NCBI GenBank assembly: GCA_034436045.1
Contig: DAOTVZ010000305.1
Coordinates: 1-23,446, forward strand
Origin: H111-94 sp034436045
GTDB taxonomy: Bacteria; Chloroflexota; Ktedonobacteria; Ktedonobacterales; Ktedonobacteraceae
DNA length: 23,446 nt
Reading direction: 5' to 3'
Both the position numbers and the translations under genes were made by a program. Positions 13,365 to 22,060 of this stretch are shown here, piece after piece. Positions within the stretch are counted from its first letter, which is position 1; the number at the start of each line of letters is the position of its first letter. The notes under the pieces are model-generated. The model had not been told where the DNA came from, searched no databases, and worked only from the letters and a program-made list of their open reading frames with translations.

Positions 13365-15182
13365 ATGTTGCAAGAACCCTTAAACCCCACCTATGCCTGT
13401 GTGGGGGCTTTTATTGATGAATTGCAGCGCGCTGGTACGCGGCATGTGGTCATCTGTCCCGGCTCGCGCTCGACGCCACTGGCGATGGTGTGTGCGGAGC
13501 ATCCCGCCTTGCGCACGTGGATGCACGTGGATGAGCGTTCCGCCGCCTTCTTTGCACTGGGCATGGCTAAGCGGCTGCGCGAACCGGTGGCGCTGGTCTG
13601 CACGTCGGGCACGGCGGCAGCCAATTTTTTGCCCGCCATCGTCGAGGCGAAGTTGTCACGTGTGCCCCTGCTCGTGCTGACGGCTGATCGCCCTCATGAG
13701 CTGCGGGAAGATGGTGCGCCGCAGAGCATTGACCAGAATCGACTCTATGGCACGCACGTCAAGTGGTTTGTCGAGATGATGCTGCCAGAGGCAACCAACA
13801 CGGCACTGCGCTATATGCGCACGCTGGCCGACCGCGCGACGGCGCTGGCACGTGCGGTGCCTGCTGGCCCTGTGCATCTCAATTTTCCTTTCCGTGAACC
13901 GCTCACGCCCGACCCCATCGCTCAGCAACCTATGCCGCCTGTGGAAACGCGCGATCAGGTAGCGTGGTATGGCCGTCCCGACAATGCGCCCTATACTGTC
14001 GTGCCGGAGGAACAGTTATTGCTCTCTGGTGAGCAGGTTGGCGCTGCTGTACGCCCTCTCTTAGAGCGAGCCGGTCGGGGCCTCATCATCGTCGGGCCGC
14101 ATACCGACCCACAGCTTGCGGGCGTGGTAGAGCGGCTGGCCGAACAATTGGGCTATCCCGTGCTGGCCGACCCACTCTCGCAGTTGCGCACGGATGGCTA
14201 CAATTCACCACTCGTTATTAGCAGTTATGACGCTTTTGTGCGACTCGATGCATTTGTGCAACAGGCGCAACCGGAACTGGTGATTCGCCTGGGCGCGATG
14301 CCGACCGCCAAACCTGTACTGCTCTATCTGCAACGCTACGCCGACTGCCCGCAGATCATTGTCAACGAGTATGGAACCTGGGAGGAGCCGACACAACTGG
14401 CACATGTGATGGTGCAGTGCGCGCCCTCTGCCTTCTGCGCTTATCTCGCTGAACAGATAACGAACTGGCGTTTTGAGCGTGACCCGGCGTGGCTGTCGCT
14501 CTGGCAACGCACAGACGCTGTGACGCGCGCAGCATTGCTTGAAGCCATCAATGCATTGCCCGCGCCTTTCGAGGGGCGTGTGTTCACCGAACTGGCCGAA
14601 CTGTTGCCGGAGGGCGCGACGCTTTTTGTGGGAAATAGTATGCCGGTGCGTGACCTGGATACCTTCTTCTGGAGGCGTGCGCGTCCTATGTATATCCTGG
14701 GTAATCGCGGCGCAAACGGGATTGATGGGGTCATTTCGAGCGCATTGGGGGCCAGTGCAGGGGCGTCTGTGCTGGGCGGGAAACAACCTACCGTGCTGGT
14801 ACTCGGTGATCTTTCGTTCTTCCATGACCAGAATGGTCTGCTGGCGGCGAAGTTGCACGGGCTTGACCTTACTATCGTGCTGGTAAATAATAATGGCGGG
14901 GGTATCTTCTCGTTTCTGGCCCAGGCCGCGCATCCCGAACATTTCGAGCAACTCTTCGGCACGCCAACCGGATTAGACTTCCGACCCGTAATACAGATGT
15001 ACGGTGGCTCTTTCCGGCATGTCGAAACATGGGAGCAGTTTCGCGTGGCCATCACACATAGCATCACCGCCGGAGGTTTGCAGGTCGTTGAGGTGGTGAC
15101 AGAACGGGCCAGCAACGTGCAAATGCACCGCCAGCTCTGGCGCGCCGTCGAACGGGCTATTACGGAAAAAGGGTGTGTATGA
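13365..15182 (+). CDS. menD: 2-succinyl-5-enolpyruvyl-6-hydroxy-3-cyclohexene-1-carboxylate synthase MenD
   Basis: 605 residues from the ATG at 13365 (a GTG at 13359 in the same frame would add two). A ThDP-dependent enzyme that joins 2-oxoglutarate and isochorismate with loss of CO2 to give SEPHCHC. Landmarks: CPGSRSTPLA (31-40), the ThDP-activating Glu57 in VDERSAAFF, TSGTAAANFLPA, TADRPHELREDGAPQSIDQ, NRGANGIDGVISSALG, and the C-terminal ThDP/Mg motif from GDLSFFHDQNG (481-491) to NNNGGGIFSF (508-517). Length and motif order are those of bacterial MenD. It begins 12 bases after the menF stop with only a weak binding site (GATGAG) and ends with TGA inside the menH start codon, so translation of menD and menH is probably coupled. 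Confidence 0.96.
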   Translation: MLQEPLNPTYACVGAFIDELQRAGTRHVVICPGSRSTPLAMVCAEHPALRTWMHVDERSAAFFALGMAKRLREPVALVCTSGTAAANFLPAIVEAKLSRVPLLVLTADRPHELREDGAPQSIDQNRLYGTHVKWFVEMMLPEATNTALRYMRTLADRATALARAVPAGPVHLNFPFREPLTPDPIAQQPMPPVETRDQVAWYGRPDNAPYTVVPEEQLLLSGEQVGAAVRPLLERAGRGLIIVGPHTDPQLAGVVERLAEQLGYPVLADPLSQLRTDGYNSPLVISSYDAFVRLDAFVQQAQPELVIRLGAMPTAKPVLLYLQRYADCPQIIVNEYGTWEEPTQLAHVMVQCAPSAFCAYLAEQITNWRFERDPAWLSLWQRTDAVTRAALLEAINALPAPFEGRVFTELAELLPEGATLFVGNSMPVRDLDTFFWRRARPMYILGNRGANGIDGVISSALGASAGASVLGGKQPTVLVLGDLSFFHDQNGLLAAKLHGLDLTIVLVNNNGGGIFSFLAQAAHPEHFEQLFGTPTGLDFRPVIQMYGGSFRHVETWEQFRVAITHSITAGGLQVVEVVTERASNVQMHRQLWRAVERAITEKGCV

Positions 15183-16027
15183 GTCGGTTGCTGGTGAATG
15201 GCGTTCATCTGGGCGTTGAGGTACGCGAACCGGCGGGAGTGAGCAAGGGTGTACTCGTCATGCTGCATGGCTTTACCGGTAGCGCGGCGGGTTGGGGCGA
15301 ACATCTCACGGTTTTTGCGGATGCCGGGCTGCGTGTCATTGCCCTGGATATGCTCGGCCATGGCGAGTCAGATGCGCCCGCCGATGCGCAACGATATAGC
15401 ATTGAGCATTGTTGTGAGGATATCGTCACGGTGTTGCGCATGCTGGATGTGCGGCCCGCCGAGGCTATCCTGCTGGGTTATTCAATGGGAGGGCGGATCG
15501 CGCTCTATACAGCCTTCTCCGGCTTTTTTCGCGCACTGGTCTTAGAAAGCGCCTCAGCCGGTATTGAAGACCCGGTTGAGCGTATCCAACGGCGTGCAAG
15601 TGACGAGGCACTGGCCGCGCGTATCGAGCGTGAAGGTGTTGAGGCATTTGTCGATTACTGGGAGCGTATTCCTCTCTTCGCCAGTCAACAGGCGCTGCCC
15701 GCTGAAGTGAGGGCACGCTTGCGAGCGCAGCGACTACGCAATCGCGCAGAGGGGTTAGCGAACAGTCTGCGCGGCGTGGGAACCGGTGTACAGCCTGCGC
15801 TCAATGAGAAATTGCCGGCATTACAGCTTCCGGTGCTGTTGCTGGTCGGAGCGCTGGATAGCAAATTTACCGCTATCGCCCGGCATATGATGCAACTGTT
15901 ACCACAAGCGCAGTTACAAATTATATCGGGTGCAGGTCATACTGTTCACCTGGAACAGTCGGCGCTGTTTCAGCAGCATGTTATTGCGTTTTGTATGCAG
16001 TATTGTTTTAGCAGGACAAGGAGATAG
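15179..16027 (+). CDS. menH: SHCHC synthase MenH (alpha/beta hydrolase fold)
   Basis: 282 residues. It eliminates pyruvate from SEPHCHC to give 2-succinyl-6-hydroxy-2,4-cyclohexadiene-1-carboxylate. The triad is visible: Ser102 in LLGYSMGGRIAL, Asp227 in LLVGALDSKF and His254 in SGAGHTVHLEQ, with the oxyanion HGFTGSAAGW (30-39) and DMLGHGESDAP. The MenH-specific region QRLRNRAEGLANSLRGVGTG (184-203) followed by QPAL separates it from general hydrolases. The ATG at 15179 overlaps the menD stop as ATGA, with GGAAAAAGGG upstream; an in-frame GTG six bases earlier is less likely. The menB start follows after five bases. Position between menD and menB supports the assignment. Confidence 0.94.
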   Translation: MSRLLVNGVHLGVEVREPAGVSKGVLVMLHGFTGSAAGWGEHLTVFADAGLRVIALDMLGHGESDAPADAQRYSIEHCCEDIVTVLRMLDVRPAEAILLGYSMGGRIALYTAFSGFFRALVLESASAGIEDPVERIQRRASDEALAARIEREGVEAFVDYWERIPLFASQQALPAEVRARLRAQRLRNRAEGLANSLRGVGTGVQPALNEKLPALQLPVLLLVGALDSKFTAIARHMMQLLPQAQLQIISGAGHTVHLEQSALFQQHVIAFCMQYCFSRTRR

Positions 16028-16032
16028 AGAGC

Positions 16033-16851
16033 ATGCCCGTTGCGTGGGAAAAAGTAAAGGATTATACCGACATCATCTTTGAAAAGGGCGAGGGTATCGC
16101 CAAACTCACCATCAATCGCCCGGAGGTGCGTAACGCCTTCCGCCCGGAGACGCTAAACGAACTGATCGAGGCGTTTGCTATTTGCCGGGAAGACCCGGAG
16201 GTCGGGGTTGTGATTCTCACTGGCGCAGGTGATAAGGCCTTCTGCTCCGGCGGCGATCAGCGCGTGCGTGGTCATGGCGGCTATGTTGGTAGCGATGGTG
16301 TGCCGCGCCTGAACGCCCTTGATCTGCAACATGCGATTAAATATCTACCCAAGCCGGTGATTGCGATGGTCGCCGGCTACGCTATTGGTGGCGGTCATGT
16401 GCTGCATCTGCTCTGCGATCTGACGATTGCGGCCGATAATGCGCGTTTCGGCCAGACAGGCCCAAAAGTGGGCAGCTTCGATGCCGGTTGGGGGGCAACC
16501 TACATGGCACGAGTCGTCGGTCACAAGAAGGCACGCGAGATCTGGTATCTCTGTCGCCAGTATAGCGCACAAGAGGCGCTGGACATGGGGCTGATCAATG
16601 CGGTGGTGCCGTTGGAGCAGTTGGAAGAGGAGACGATCAAGTGGGCAAAGGAGATTCTGGAGAAGAGTCCGACTGCTATTCGCTTCCTCAAAGCCGCCTT
16701 CAATGCCGATACCGATGGTCTGGCCGGTCTACAGCAGCTTGCCGGTGATGCGACCATGCTCTACTACATGACCGAGGAAGGGCGTGAGGGTAGGAACGCC
16801 TTTATTGAGAAGCGCAAGCCCGATTTTTCGCGCTTCCCACGTCTGCCTTAG
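16033..16851 (+). CDS. menB: 1,4-dihydroxy-2-naphthoyl-CoA synthase MenB
   Basis: 272 residues of the crotonase fold. It closes the second ring of o-succinylbenzoyl-CoA to give 1,4-dihydroxy-2-naphthoyl-CoA. Motifs: INRPEVRNAFRPETL (27-41), FCSGGDQRVRGHGGYVG (70-86), the oxyanion segment VAGYAIGGGHVLH (113-125), and FGQTGPKVGSFDAGWG (139-154) with the conserved catalytic Asp150. Gly143 in QTG matches the bicarbonate-using (E. coli-like) class; the other class has an Asp of its own at this site. AAGGAG lies nine bases before the ATG. The gene ends at TAG 16849-16851; the expected menC N-terminus begins about 35 bases later with no normal start codon. Confidence 0.96.
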   Translation: MPVAWEKVKDYTDIIFEKGEGIAKLTINRPEVRNAFRPETLNELIEAFAICREDPEVGVVILTGAGDKAFCSGGDQRVRGHGGYVGSDGVPRLNALDLQHAIKYLPKPVIAMVAGYAIGGGHVLHLLCDLTIAADNARFGQTGPKVGSFDAGWGATYMARVVGHKKAREIWYLCRQYSAQEALDMGLINAVVPLEQLEEETIKWAKEILEKSPTAIRFLKAAFNADTDGLAGLQQLAGDATMLYYMTEEGREGRNAFIEKRKPDFSRFPRLP

Positions 16852-16886
16852 CAGCTTAGAGTAGGACGGTCTATACGAGCGCCCGT

Positions 16887-17981
16887 ATTACAGCGATTTA
16901 TTGCTATCCCTATCGGCTCCCTTTCGCGCACAGCTTTACGACCGCTCATGGCGCTATGCTGGTGCGCGAGGGGGCGATCATTGAGCTTACCACCACGCAG
17001 GGGTTGGTCGGTATTGGCGAGATAGCCCCGCTCCCTGGTTTCGTCGGCGGGACGCTGGCGGATGTCTTGCGTCTGTTGCCCGACGCGACTGCCTGCCTGC
17101 AGGGCAAGACGCTGCGTGATGCGTTCCAATGGCTGGACGGCGTAGCACTGCCTTCGGCATTGCAATGCGGCCTTGAGATGGCTTTGTTCGACGTGCTGGG
17201 GCATTGCGAGCAGAAACCGCTGGCCTCTCTGCTCACCAGTGTGGCTACACAACCTCGTAGTGCTATTGCCGTCAATGCAGTAGTTGGTGCACCATCTACC
17301 CAGGCAGCGGTGCAAGAGGTACAGAGAGCAGTACAGGCAGGTTTTGGTTGTGTAAAGCTCAAAGTAGGTTGTATGCCCTCGTTGGTGGAGGAACTTGAGC
17401 GCGTTGCGGCGGTAAGGAGTGCGCTCGGTGCCGCCGCACATTTGCGTCTGGATGCGAACGAAGCCTGGACGCTGGAGCAGGCACAAGCGGTGCTGACGAC
17501 CTGTGCGGGCTATGACATCCAATACATTGAGCAGCCTCTATCACGTCACGATCTCCGTGCGATGCGCCAACTACGTCAAGCTGTGACCATCCCTATTGCT
17601 GCTGACGAGGCGGTAGGTGATCTGGCGAGCGCACGCATAGTCATAGCAGCGCAAGCGGCCGATATTCTGGTGATTAAGCCACAATTGTGCGGTGGCTTGC
17701 GCAATGCGCAACGTATCATCCAGGCAGCGGAGCAGCGCGGGGTGCAGTGCGTGATTACGACTACCATCGAATCGGGTATCAGCCTGGTAGCCGCATTGCA
17801 TCTCGCGGCGGCCTCACCGCAGGTCACGCTGGCATGTGGGCTGGCGACCGCGCATCTGCTAGCGGATGACCTGGTGCTTGAACCGCTGGCGGTACAACGC
17901 GGCGTGTTATCTGTACCGCAAGGAGTTGGCCTGGGCGTGACGCTGGATAGAAAAGCGCTAAAACAGTATGAAATGATCTGA
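16887..17981 (+). CDS. menC: o-succinylbenzoate synthase MenC, start codon not canonical
   Basis: An enolase-superfamily enzyme that dehydrates SHCHC to o-succinylbenzoate. Counting from the first ATG (16956), Lys134 and Lys136 (VKLKVG), Asp166 (RLDANEAW), Glu192 (IEQPL), Asp217 (AADEAV) and Lys241 (LVIKPQLCGG) give the full catalytic and metal-binding set. However, family-typical N-terminal sequence, ITAIYCYPYRLPFAHSFTTA, is present in the same frame before that ATG. Between the in-frame TAG at 16857 and this segment there is no ATG, GTG or TTG; the best-placed candidate is ATT at 16887, chosen here. Starting at 16956 would drop the first capping-domain strand. The gene may use a rare start, or its start has been lost. 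It ends 7 bases before menE. Confidence 0.88.
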   Translation: MTAIYCYPYRLPFAHSFTTAHGAMLVREGAIIELTTTQGLVGIGEIAPLPGFVGGTLADVLRLLPDATACLQGKTLRDAFQWLDGVALPSALQCGLEMALFDVLGHCEQKPLASLLTSVATQPRSAIAVNAVVGAPSTQAAVQEVQRAVQAGFGCVKLKVGCMPSLVEELERVAAVRSALGAAAHLRLDANEAWTLEQAQAVLTTCAGYDIQYIEQPLSRHDLRAMRQLRQAVTIPIAADEAVGDLASARIVIAAQAADILVIKPQLCGGLRNAQRIIQAAEQRGVQCVITTTIESGISLVAALHLAAASPQVTLACGLATAHLLADDLVLEPLAVQRGVLSVPQGVGLGVTLDRKALKQYEMI

Positions 17982-17988
17982 ATAATAT

Positions 17989-19515
17989 ATGAGTACACAT
18001 ATACTGCCTGATTGGCTAATGCGTGCGGCTGAGAGCAGGCCGACGCACCTTGCCCTGCGTTACGGGCCGGTGCGCTGGAGCTTCGCGGAACTGAATCAGC
18101 GTGTGCAGCGATTGGCGCGCCAGTTGGCGACGATGGGCGTCAAGAGTGGCGACCGCGTGGCATTGCTGGCGCAGAATAGCCCCCAGTTTGTGGCCTGTGT
18201 CCACGCGCTGACACGGCTTGGCGCTATCCTGGTGCCGCTTAACGTGCGCCTGACAAAAGATGAGTTATGCTGGCAACTGAGCGATGTGCGCGCTGCTGTG
18301 CTGTTGCATGACGCCGCATATGCCAGTATAGCTGCTGAGGTAGGGGGCGTACTACCTGCCATCACACGTGCGACGCTTGATGACGAAGCTGCAACTGATG
18401 AACTGGTAATCAGCCATTTGCCGGAAGCTGAGATAGCGTTGCGCACGCTGATAGACCTGGATGCCACACAAGCCATTATGTATACCTCTGGCACTACTGG
18501 ACATCCCAAAGGGGCCATTATTACCTATGGCATGCAGTGGTGGAGCGCGACCGCTTCGGCGCTCAATCTGGGTTATCAGCGTGATGATTGCTGGCTGGCC
18601 TGCCTGCCTTTCTTCCACATCGGCGGCCTCTCGCTGCTGATGAAGAGCGTCATCTATGGTATGAGCATCGTCATTCATAGCAAGTTCGATGCCACTGCCG
18701 TCAATCGCTCAATTGTGGAAGATCGCGTCACGATGATTTCGGTCGTTGCGGTGATGCTGCAACGCATGCTGGTTGCGCTCGACGAGGAACAACATGGTGA
18801 CGTGCCGGGGCGCTATCCCGCGACGCTGCGCTGTGTCCTGCTGGGTGGTGGGCCTGCCCCTCTACCTCTGTTGGAAGATTGCGCTCGCCGCGCGATACCC
18901 GTCGTGCAAACCTATGGTCTAACCGAGGCTTGTTCGCAGGCAGTCACGCTGGCTCCAGAGGACGCCTTGCGCAAGCTGGGTTCGGCAGGTCGCCCACTTT
19001 TGCCCGTGCAGCTTCAGATCAGGCATGAAGACCAACCTGCTGCGCCCAATGAGGTGGGCGAGATTTATCTGCAAGGCCCAACAATCACGCCTGGCTATGC
19101 CGACCGCCCGGAAGCAACCGTAAAAGCATTGCGCGATGGCTGGCTGGCGACCGGCGACCTGGGCTACCTCGACTCCGAAGGTTACCTCTATGTGCTTGAT
19201 CGCCGCGCAGACCTGATTATCTCCGGCGGCGAAAACGTCTATCCCGCCGAAATCGAGTCCGTGCTGCTTGCCCATCCGGCGGTGGCAGAGGCAGGTGTCT
19301 GTGGCATGGCTGATACCCACTGGGGCCAGGTACCAATTGGCTTTGTGGTATTACAGGCCGGTAGCTCGGTCGATGAGCAAAAGTTGAAAGAATATGTTGC
19401 TCAACGCCTCGCGCGCTACAAGCAGCCGCGCGCTATTCATATAGTCAGGCAATTGCCGCGTAATTCGTCGGGCAAACTGCTTCGGCGCGAGTTGCCGAAA
19501 CTGCTATCTGAGTAA
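17989..19515 (+). CDS. menE: o-succinylbenzoate--CoA ligase MenE
   Basis: 508 residues, adenylate-forming (ANL) superfamily. It activates o-succinylbenzoate with ATP and transfers it to CoA. The phosphate-binding loop YTSGTTGHPKG is at 165-175, then the substrate region FFHIGGLSLLMKS, YGLTEACSQAV, the hinge region GWLATGDLGYLDSEGYLYVLDRRADLIISGGENVYPAEIE, and the C-terminal catalytic Lys496 in PRNSSGKLLRREL. The motifs alone fit many acyl-CoA ligases; the placement as last gene of a menFDHBC run makes MenE the clear choice. The ATG follows the menC stop by seven bases without a good Shine-Dalgarno, so coupling to menC translation is likely. No sharp intrinsic terminator follows. Confidence 0.94.
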   Translation: MSTHILPDWLMRAAESRPTHLALRYGPVRWSFAELNQRVQRLARQLATMGVKSGDRVALLAQNSPQFVACVHALTRLGAILVPLNVRLTKDELCWQLSDVRAAVLLHDAAYASIAAEVGGVLPAITRATLDDEAATDELVISHLPEAEIALRTLIDLDATQAIMYTSGTTGHPKGAIITYGMQWWSATASALNLGYQRDDCWLACLPFFHIGGLSLLMKSVIYGMSIVIHSKFDATAVNRSIVEDRVTMISVVAVMLQRMLVALDEEQHGDVPGRYPATLRCVLLGGGPAPLPLLEDCARRAIPVVQTYGLTEACSQAVTLAPEDALRKLGSAGRPLLPVQLQIRHEDQPAAPNEVGEIYLQGPTITPGYADRPEATVKALRDGWLATGDLGYLDSEGYLYVLDRRADLIISGGENVYPAEIESVLLAHPAVAEAGVCGMADTHWGQVPIGFVVLQAGSSVDEQKLKEYVAQRLARYKQPRAIHIVRQLPRNSSGKLLRRELPKLLSE

Positions 19516-19920
19516 CATCTGTCCAAAAGAGCAGCATTATTCTGGCTATAGGGACAATTTTTTCCGATAGGAAGATGAGATACTGTTGTAGGAGAGACGT
19601 AGGCCATACGCGATAGCGGTGAACCTTTCAGGCCCGGCATGAGTTCGGTGCTGATACGCATAGCGCCCAGACGCATTATCTTCTGGGATGCGACTGTCGA
19701 TCCCATTATTGGCTCAAAGTGCAATGTGTGAGTAAGCGAACAGGATATCCACACCTGATACCCCCTGGGGGTGTCAGGCAGGGGGGTGTCTTGCCAATAT
19801 TGCTCACATAACCGCCAGGCCCACGAAGAGTCGGCTATTCAGCCAGAAGAAAGATATTGTGCCGCTTCGAGCAGGAGAAACGACCTATTTAGCTACGATA
19901 TGAGTCATCACGCAGTATGG
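19516..19920. other. Intergenic region between convergent menE and isomerase genes
   Basis: No gene is supported here. A 105-codon minus-strand frame (19437-19754) overlaps the menE 3' end, matches no family I know and lacks a binding site. The only strong structure is the hairpin at 19754-19778, after which GGGGGGTGTC repeats part of its right arm. Confidence 0.5.
19754..19778. terminator. GC-rich hairpin between convergent operons, possible bidirectional terminator
   Basis: CCTGATACCCCC and GGGGGTGTCAGG flank a single T and are complementary except for one G-T wobble; in practice a stem of about 10 pairs with a 5-base loop. It lies between the ends of the men cluster and the minus-strand operon. 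No T run follows on either strand, so termination is uncertain. Confidence 0.4.
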
Positions 19921-20688
19921 CTATCCGCTCACGTTGCATAGCTCAAAAGCTTGCTTGAGACTTGCAATAGGGTCGCCTTGTGGGATAAACTCCTGTCCAA
20001 GATAGCCCTCGTAGCCGGTGGTGAGGATTGCGCGAACGATGGGTGGGTAATTTAACTCCTGTGTTTCGTCAAGCTCGTGTCGGCCTGGATTGCCTGCCGT
20101 ATGATAGTGTGCAAAGTACGTGTGGTATGTGCGGATAGTGCGAATGATGTCGCCTTCCATAATCTGCATGTGGTAAATATCGTAGAGCAGCTTTATACGT
20201 GGCGAGTTGACCATCCGGCACACCTCGACGCCCCAGGCAGTCCGGTCACACTGATAGTCTTTGTGATCGACTTTGCTGTTGAGCAGTTCCATCACGAGAG
20301 TGACGCCAGCCTCTTCGGCGGCCCGTGCCACGCGGCGTAATCCTTCTGCCGTAATCTCAGCCCCTGCACGGTCGTCCAGGCCCGCGCGGTTGCCGCTAAA
20401 GACGATCACGTTCGGGATATGCCAGCGTTCGGCCTGGGCGATAATGGCGAGAATCTGCTGTTCAAGTGCTGCATGCCGCTCGCGTCGATTGAGGCCCTGC
20501 TCGATAGACAGCCCGCCGTTGGTGGAGACGATAGTCAGGCCGCAATCCCTGGCGAGTGACCAGTATGCTGGCTGTATCAATTCGACTCCCTGATAACCGA
20601 TGGCGGCTGCCTCCCGTAACAGGTGCTGTGGTGTGATACCAGTTCTCTCAAAGCACCACCAGGCAAATGACTGCTTGATCTGGCCCAT
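19921..20688 (-). CDS. Hydroxypyruvate isomerase-like TIM-barrel protein
   Basis: 255 residues of the xylose-isomerase-like TIM barrel. The Hyi-type signature is visible: VMELLNSKVDHKDYQCD (132-148, metal ligand Glu134), WGVEVCRMVNSP, LLYDIYHMQIMEGD (167-180, Asp170), AHYHTAGNPGRHELD (193-207, His196) and GYLGQEFIPQGDP (228-240, Glu233). Family members interconvert hydroxypyruvate and tartronate semialdehyde or act on related keto sugars; the exact substrate here is unknown. AGGAGG lies five to six bases before the ATG at 20688. It is the last gene of the minus-strand operon with the kinase-like and acyl-CoA-dehydrogenase-like genes, whose link to it is not obvious; it could be a separate cotranscribed function. 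Confidence 0.82.
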   Translation of the reverse strand: MGQIKQSFAWWCFERTGITPQHLLREAAAIGYQGVELIQPAYWSLARDCGLTIVSTNGGLSIEQGLNRRERHAALEQQILAIIAQAERWHIPNVIVFSGNRAGLDDRAGAEITAEGLRRVARAAEEAGVTLVMELLNSKVDHKDYQCDRTAWGVEVCRMVNSPRIKLLYDIYHMQIMEGDIIRTIRTYHTYFAHYHTAGNPGRHELDETQELNYPPIVRAILTTGYEGYLGQEFIPQGDPIASLKQAFELCNVSG

Positions 20689-20742
20689 GCTGTTCCTCCT
20701 GTCATGTCAAAGGGAAGAGAAAATGCTTCTCCTCCCTTCGTC

Positions 20743-20826
20743 TCAAAATTGTGTCCAATCGAAAAGCACACCCATCGCGGTCATGCGCTCCTCGCGTAGC
20801 ATCTGATAGGCTTTTGCGACCTTCAT
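20743..20826 (-). CDS. Possible 27-residue ORF overlapping the acyl-CoA-dehydrogenase-like stop
   Basis: The ATG shares one base with the TAA of the upstream gene (TAATG), with AAGGA two bases before it; it reads MKVAKAYQMLREERMTAMG followed by VLFDWTQF and TGA. The one-base stop/start overlap is typical of translational coupling. It may be a real micropeptide, the N-terminal relic of a lost gene, or chance. The isomerase gene begins 54 bases downstream. Confidence 0.3.
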   Translation of the reverse strand: MKVAKAYQMLREERMTAMGVLFDWTQF

Positions 20827-22022
20827 TATCCTTCCAGTACCTGTCGCCCAATAGTAGCAATGGTGGCATCGTCCATTGGGGGATTGGAGAGACCGGCTCG
20901 CACGTCGCGGTAGTAGCGTTGCAGAGGCGAGTTGAGCGAGAGGCTGGCCGCACCCACGAGACGCATGGCAAGATCAACCACCTCAACCGCGTGATTGGTG
21001 ATGATGTACTTGGCGGCGGCGCACTGGCTGGCCGGAATGCTCTCAGGATCGCGGTCAAACTGCTCTGCCAGGCCATACAGCACGGCACGGCTCTGCATCA
21101 GGAGCAACTCTATTTTGGCCGCTTTCTCCTGAATGTGGGGCAGGCTGGAGATGGGCCGGTCGAGCGAGTTGGGACGGCGTTGCCTGGCGAAGCGAATGGC
21201 CTCGTTGCGCGCACCCTCGGCGATGCCCTGATAGACGGCGGTTGTCAGCAGTTGCCACGCCGCAACACGCCCCTGGGCCGCCGGATTGGTCGGTACCTGC
21301 TGCTCCAGCCAGGCATTGGCAGGTGCATGCACGTTTTCAAGGACGAGATCATGGCTACCAGAGCCACGCATCGCCAGCGCGTTCCAGGTTGGTTCGACGC
21401 GCAGACCGGGGGTGTTGCGCGCGACCAGGATGTTGCCGCGATCACTGTTGAGCGGCGGCAGGTTCGCGGCAGCAGAGGCGGCATCTTCGAGCGTGCAGTT
21501 AACGATGAAATGGGTCAAAATGGGACTGCCGGTCGTGTAGGTCTTGCGTCCGTTGATAATCCACGTGCCATCGTTCTGACGGCGCGCCGTGGTGCTGAAG
21601 CGCCCACCACGACTGGGACTGCCGGTAGCAGGTTCTGAGGCTGCTGTGTTGATGATCGCGCCCTCATCGACAACGGCACGACATAACTCTTCGTAGAAGG
21701 CATTGGGGCCGGTGACGTTGGCCCCGATGCGCGCCATATTGTTGAGATGCATGCTCATGACCAGCGCGGTTGAGGGATCGCCTTGCGCCAGGCGCTGCTG
21801 AGCCAGTAGTGCTTCTAAAAGGCTTGCTCCCCAGCCGCCGAAATCACGTGGTACCGTCAACGTCAGATAACCAGATTTGCGCAAATCGTCGTAGTTTTCG
21901 TACACGAAACTGCCCTCCCAGTCGTGCTGCGCGGCTCGCTGCGCGAACGTATCGGCAAGTTGCGCGGCGAGAGAGACGAGAGACTTCTGACGGTCGGTAA
22001 CGGGATATGCTGGAAAGCTCAT
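20826..22022 (-). CDS. Acyl-CoA-dehydrogenase-fold flavoprotein
   Basis: 398 residues from the ATG at 22022 (AAAGGAG about 11 bases upstream); a longer frame to 22196 would overlap the kinase gene and has no family-like sequence, so it is rejected. The N-terminal helical domain (LTVPRDFGGWGASLLEALLA, 54-73), the middle beta domain with the FAD/substrate segment AASEPATGSPSRGG (127-140) and WIINGRKTYTTGS, and the C-terminal helical domain (QGIAEGARNEAIRFAR) are all present. At the C-terminus the usual YEGT catalytic Glu segment is replaced by RDVRAGLSNPPMDD (372-385), so ordinary alpha,beta-dehydrogenation is doubtful. This subgroup includes proteins called acyl-CoA dehydrogenases by homology only. 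It lies 38 bp after the kinase-like gene. Confidence 0.85.
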   Translation of the reverse strand: MSFPAYPVTDRQKSLVSLAAQLADTFAQRAAQHDWEGSFVYENYDDLRKSGYLTLTVPRDFGGWGASLLEALLAQQRLAQGDPSTALVMSMHLNNMARIGANVTGPNAFYEELCRAVVDEGAIINTAASEPATGSPSRGGRFSTTARRQNDGTWIINGRKTYTTGSPILTHFIVNCTLEDAASAAANLPPLNSDRGNILVARNTPGLRVEPTWNALAMRGSGSHDLVLENVHAPANAWLEQQVPTNPAAQGRVAAWQLLTTAVYQGIAEGARNEAIRFARQRRPNSLDRPISSLPHIQEKAAKIELLLMQSRAVLYGLAEQFDRDPESIPASQCAAAKYIITNHAVEVVDLAMRLVGAASLSLNSPLQRYYRDVRAGLSNPPMDDATIATIGRQVLEG

Positions 22023-22060
22023 AGGTATGACTGCTCCTTTGGTTAGTTCGGATAGATAAT

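Noticed and set aside
14205..14951. 248-codon minus-strand frame and a second overlapping one to 15361.
   Set aside because: Both are antisense to menD and menH coding sequence, which carry complete motifs.
20751..21638. 295-codon plus-strand frame.
   Set aside because: Antisense to the acyl-CoA-dehydrogenase-fold gene; composition-driven open frame with Arg/Gly/Ala-rich, family-less sequence.
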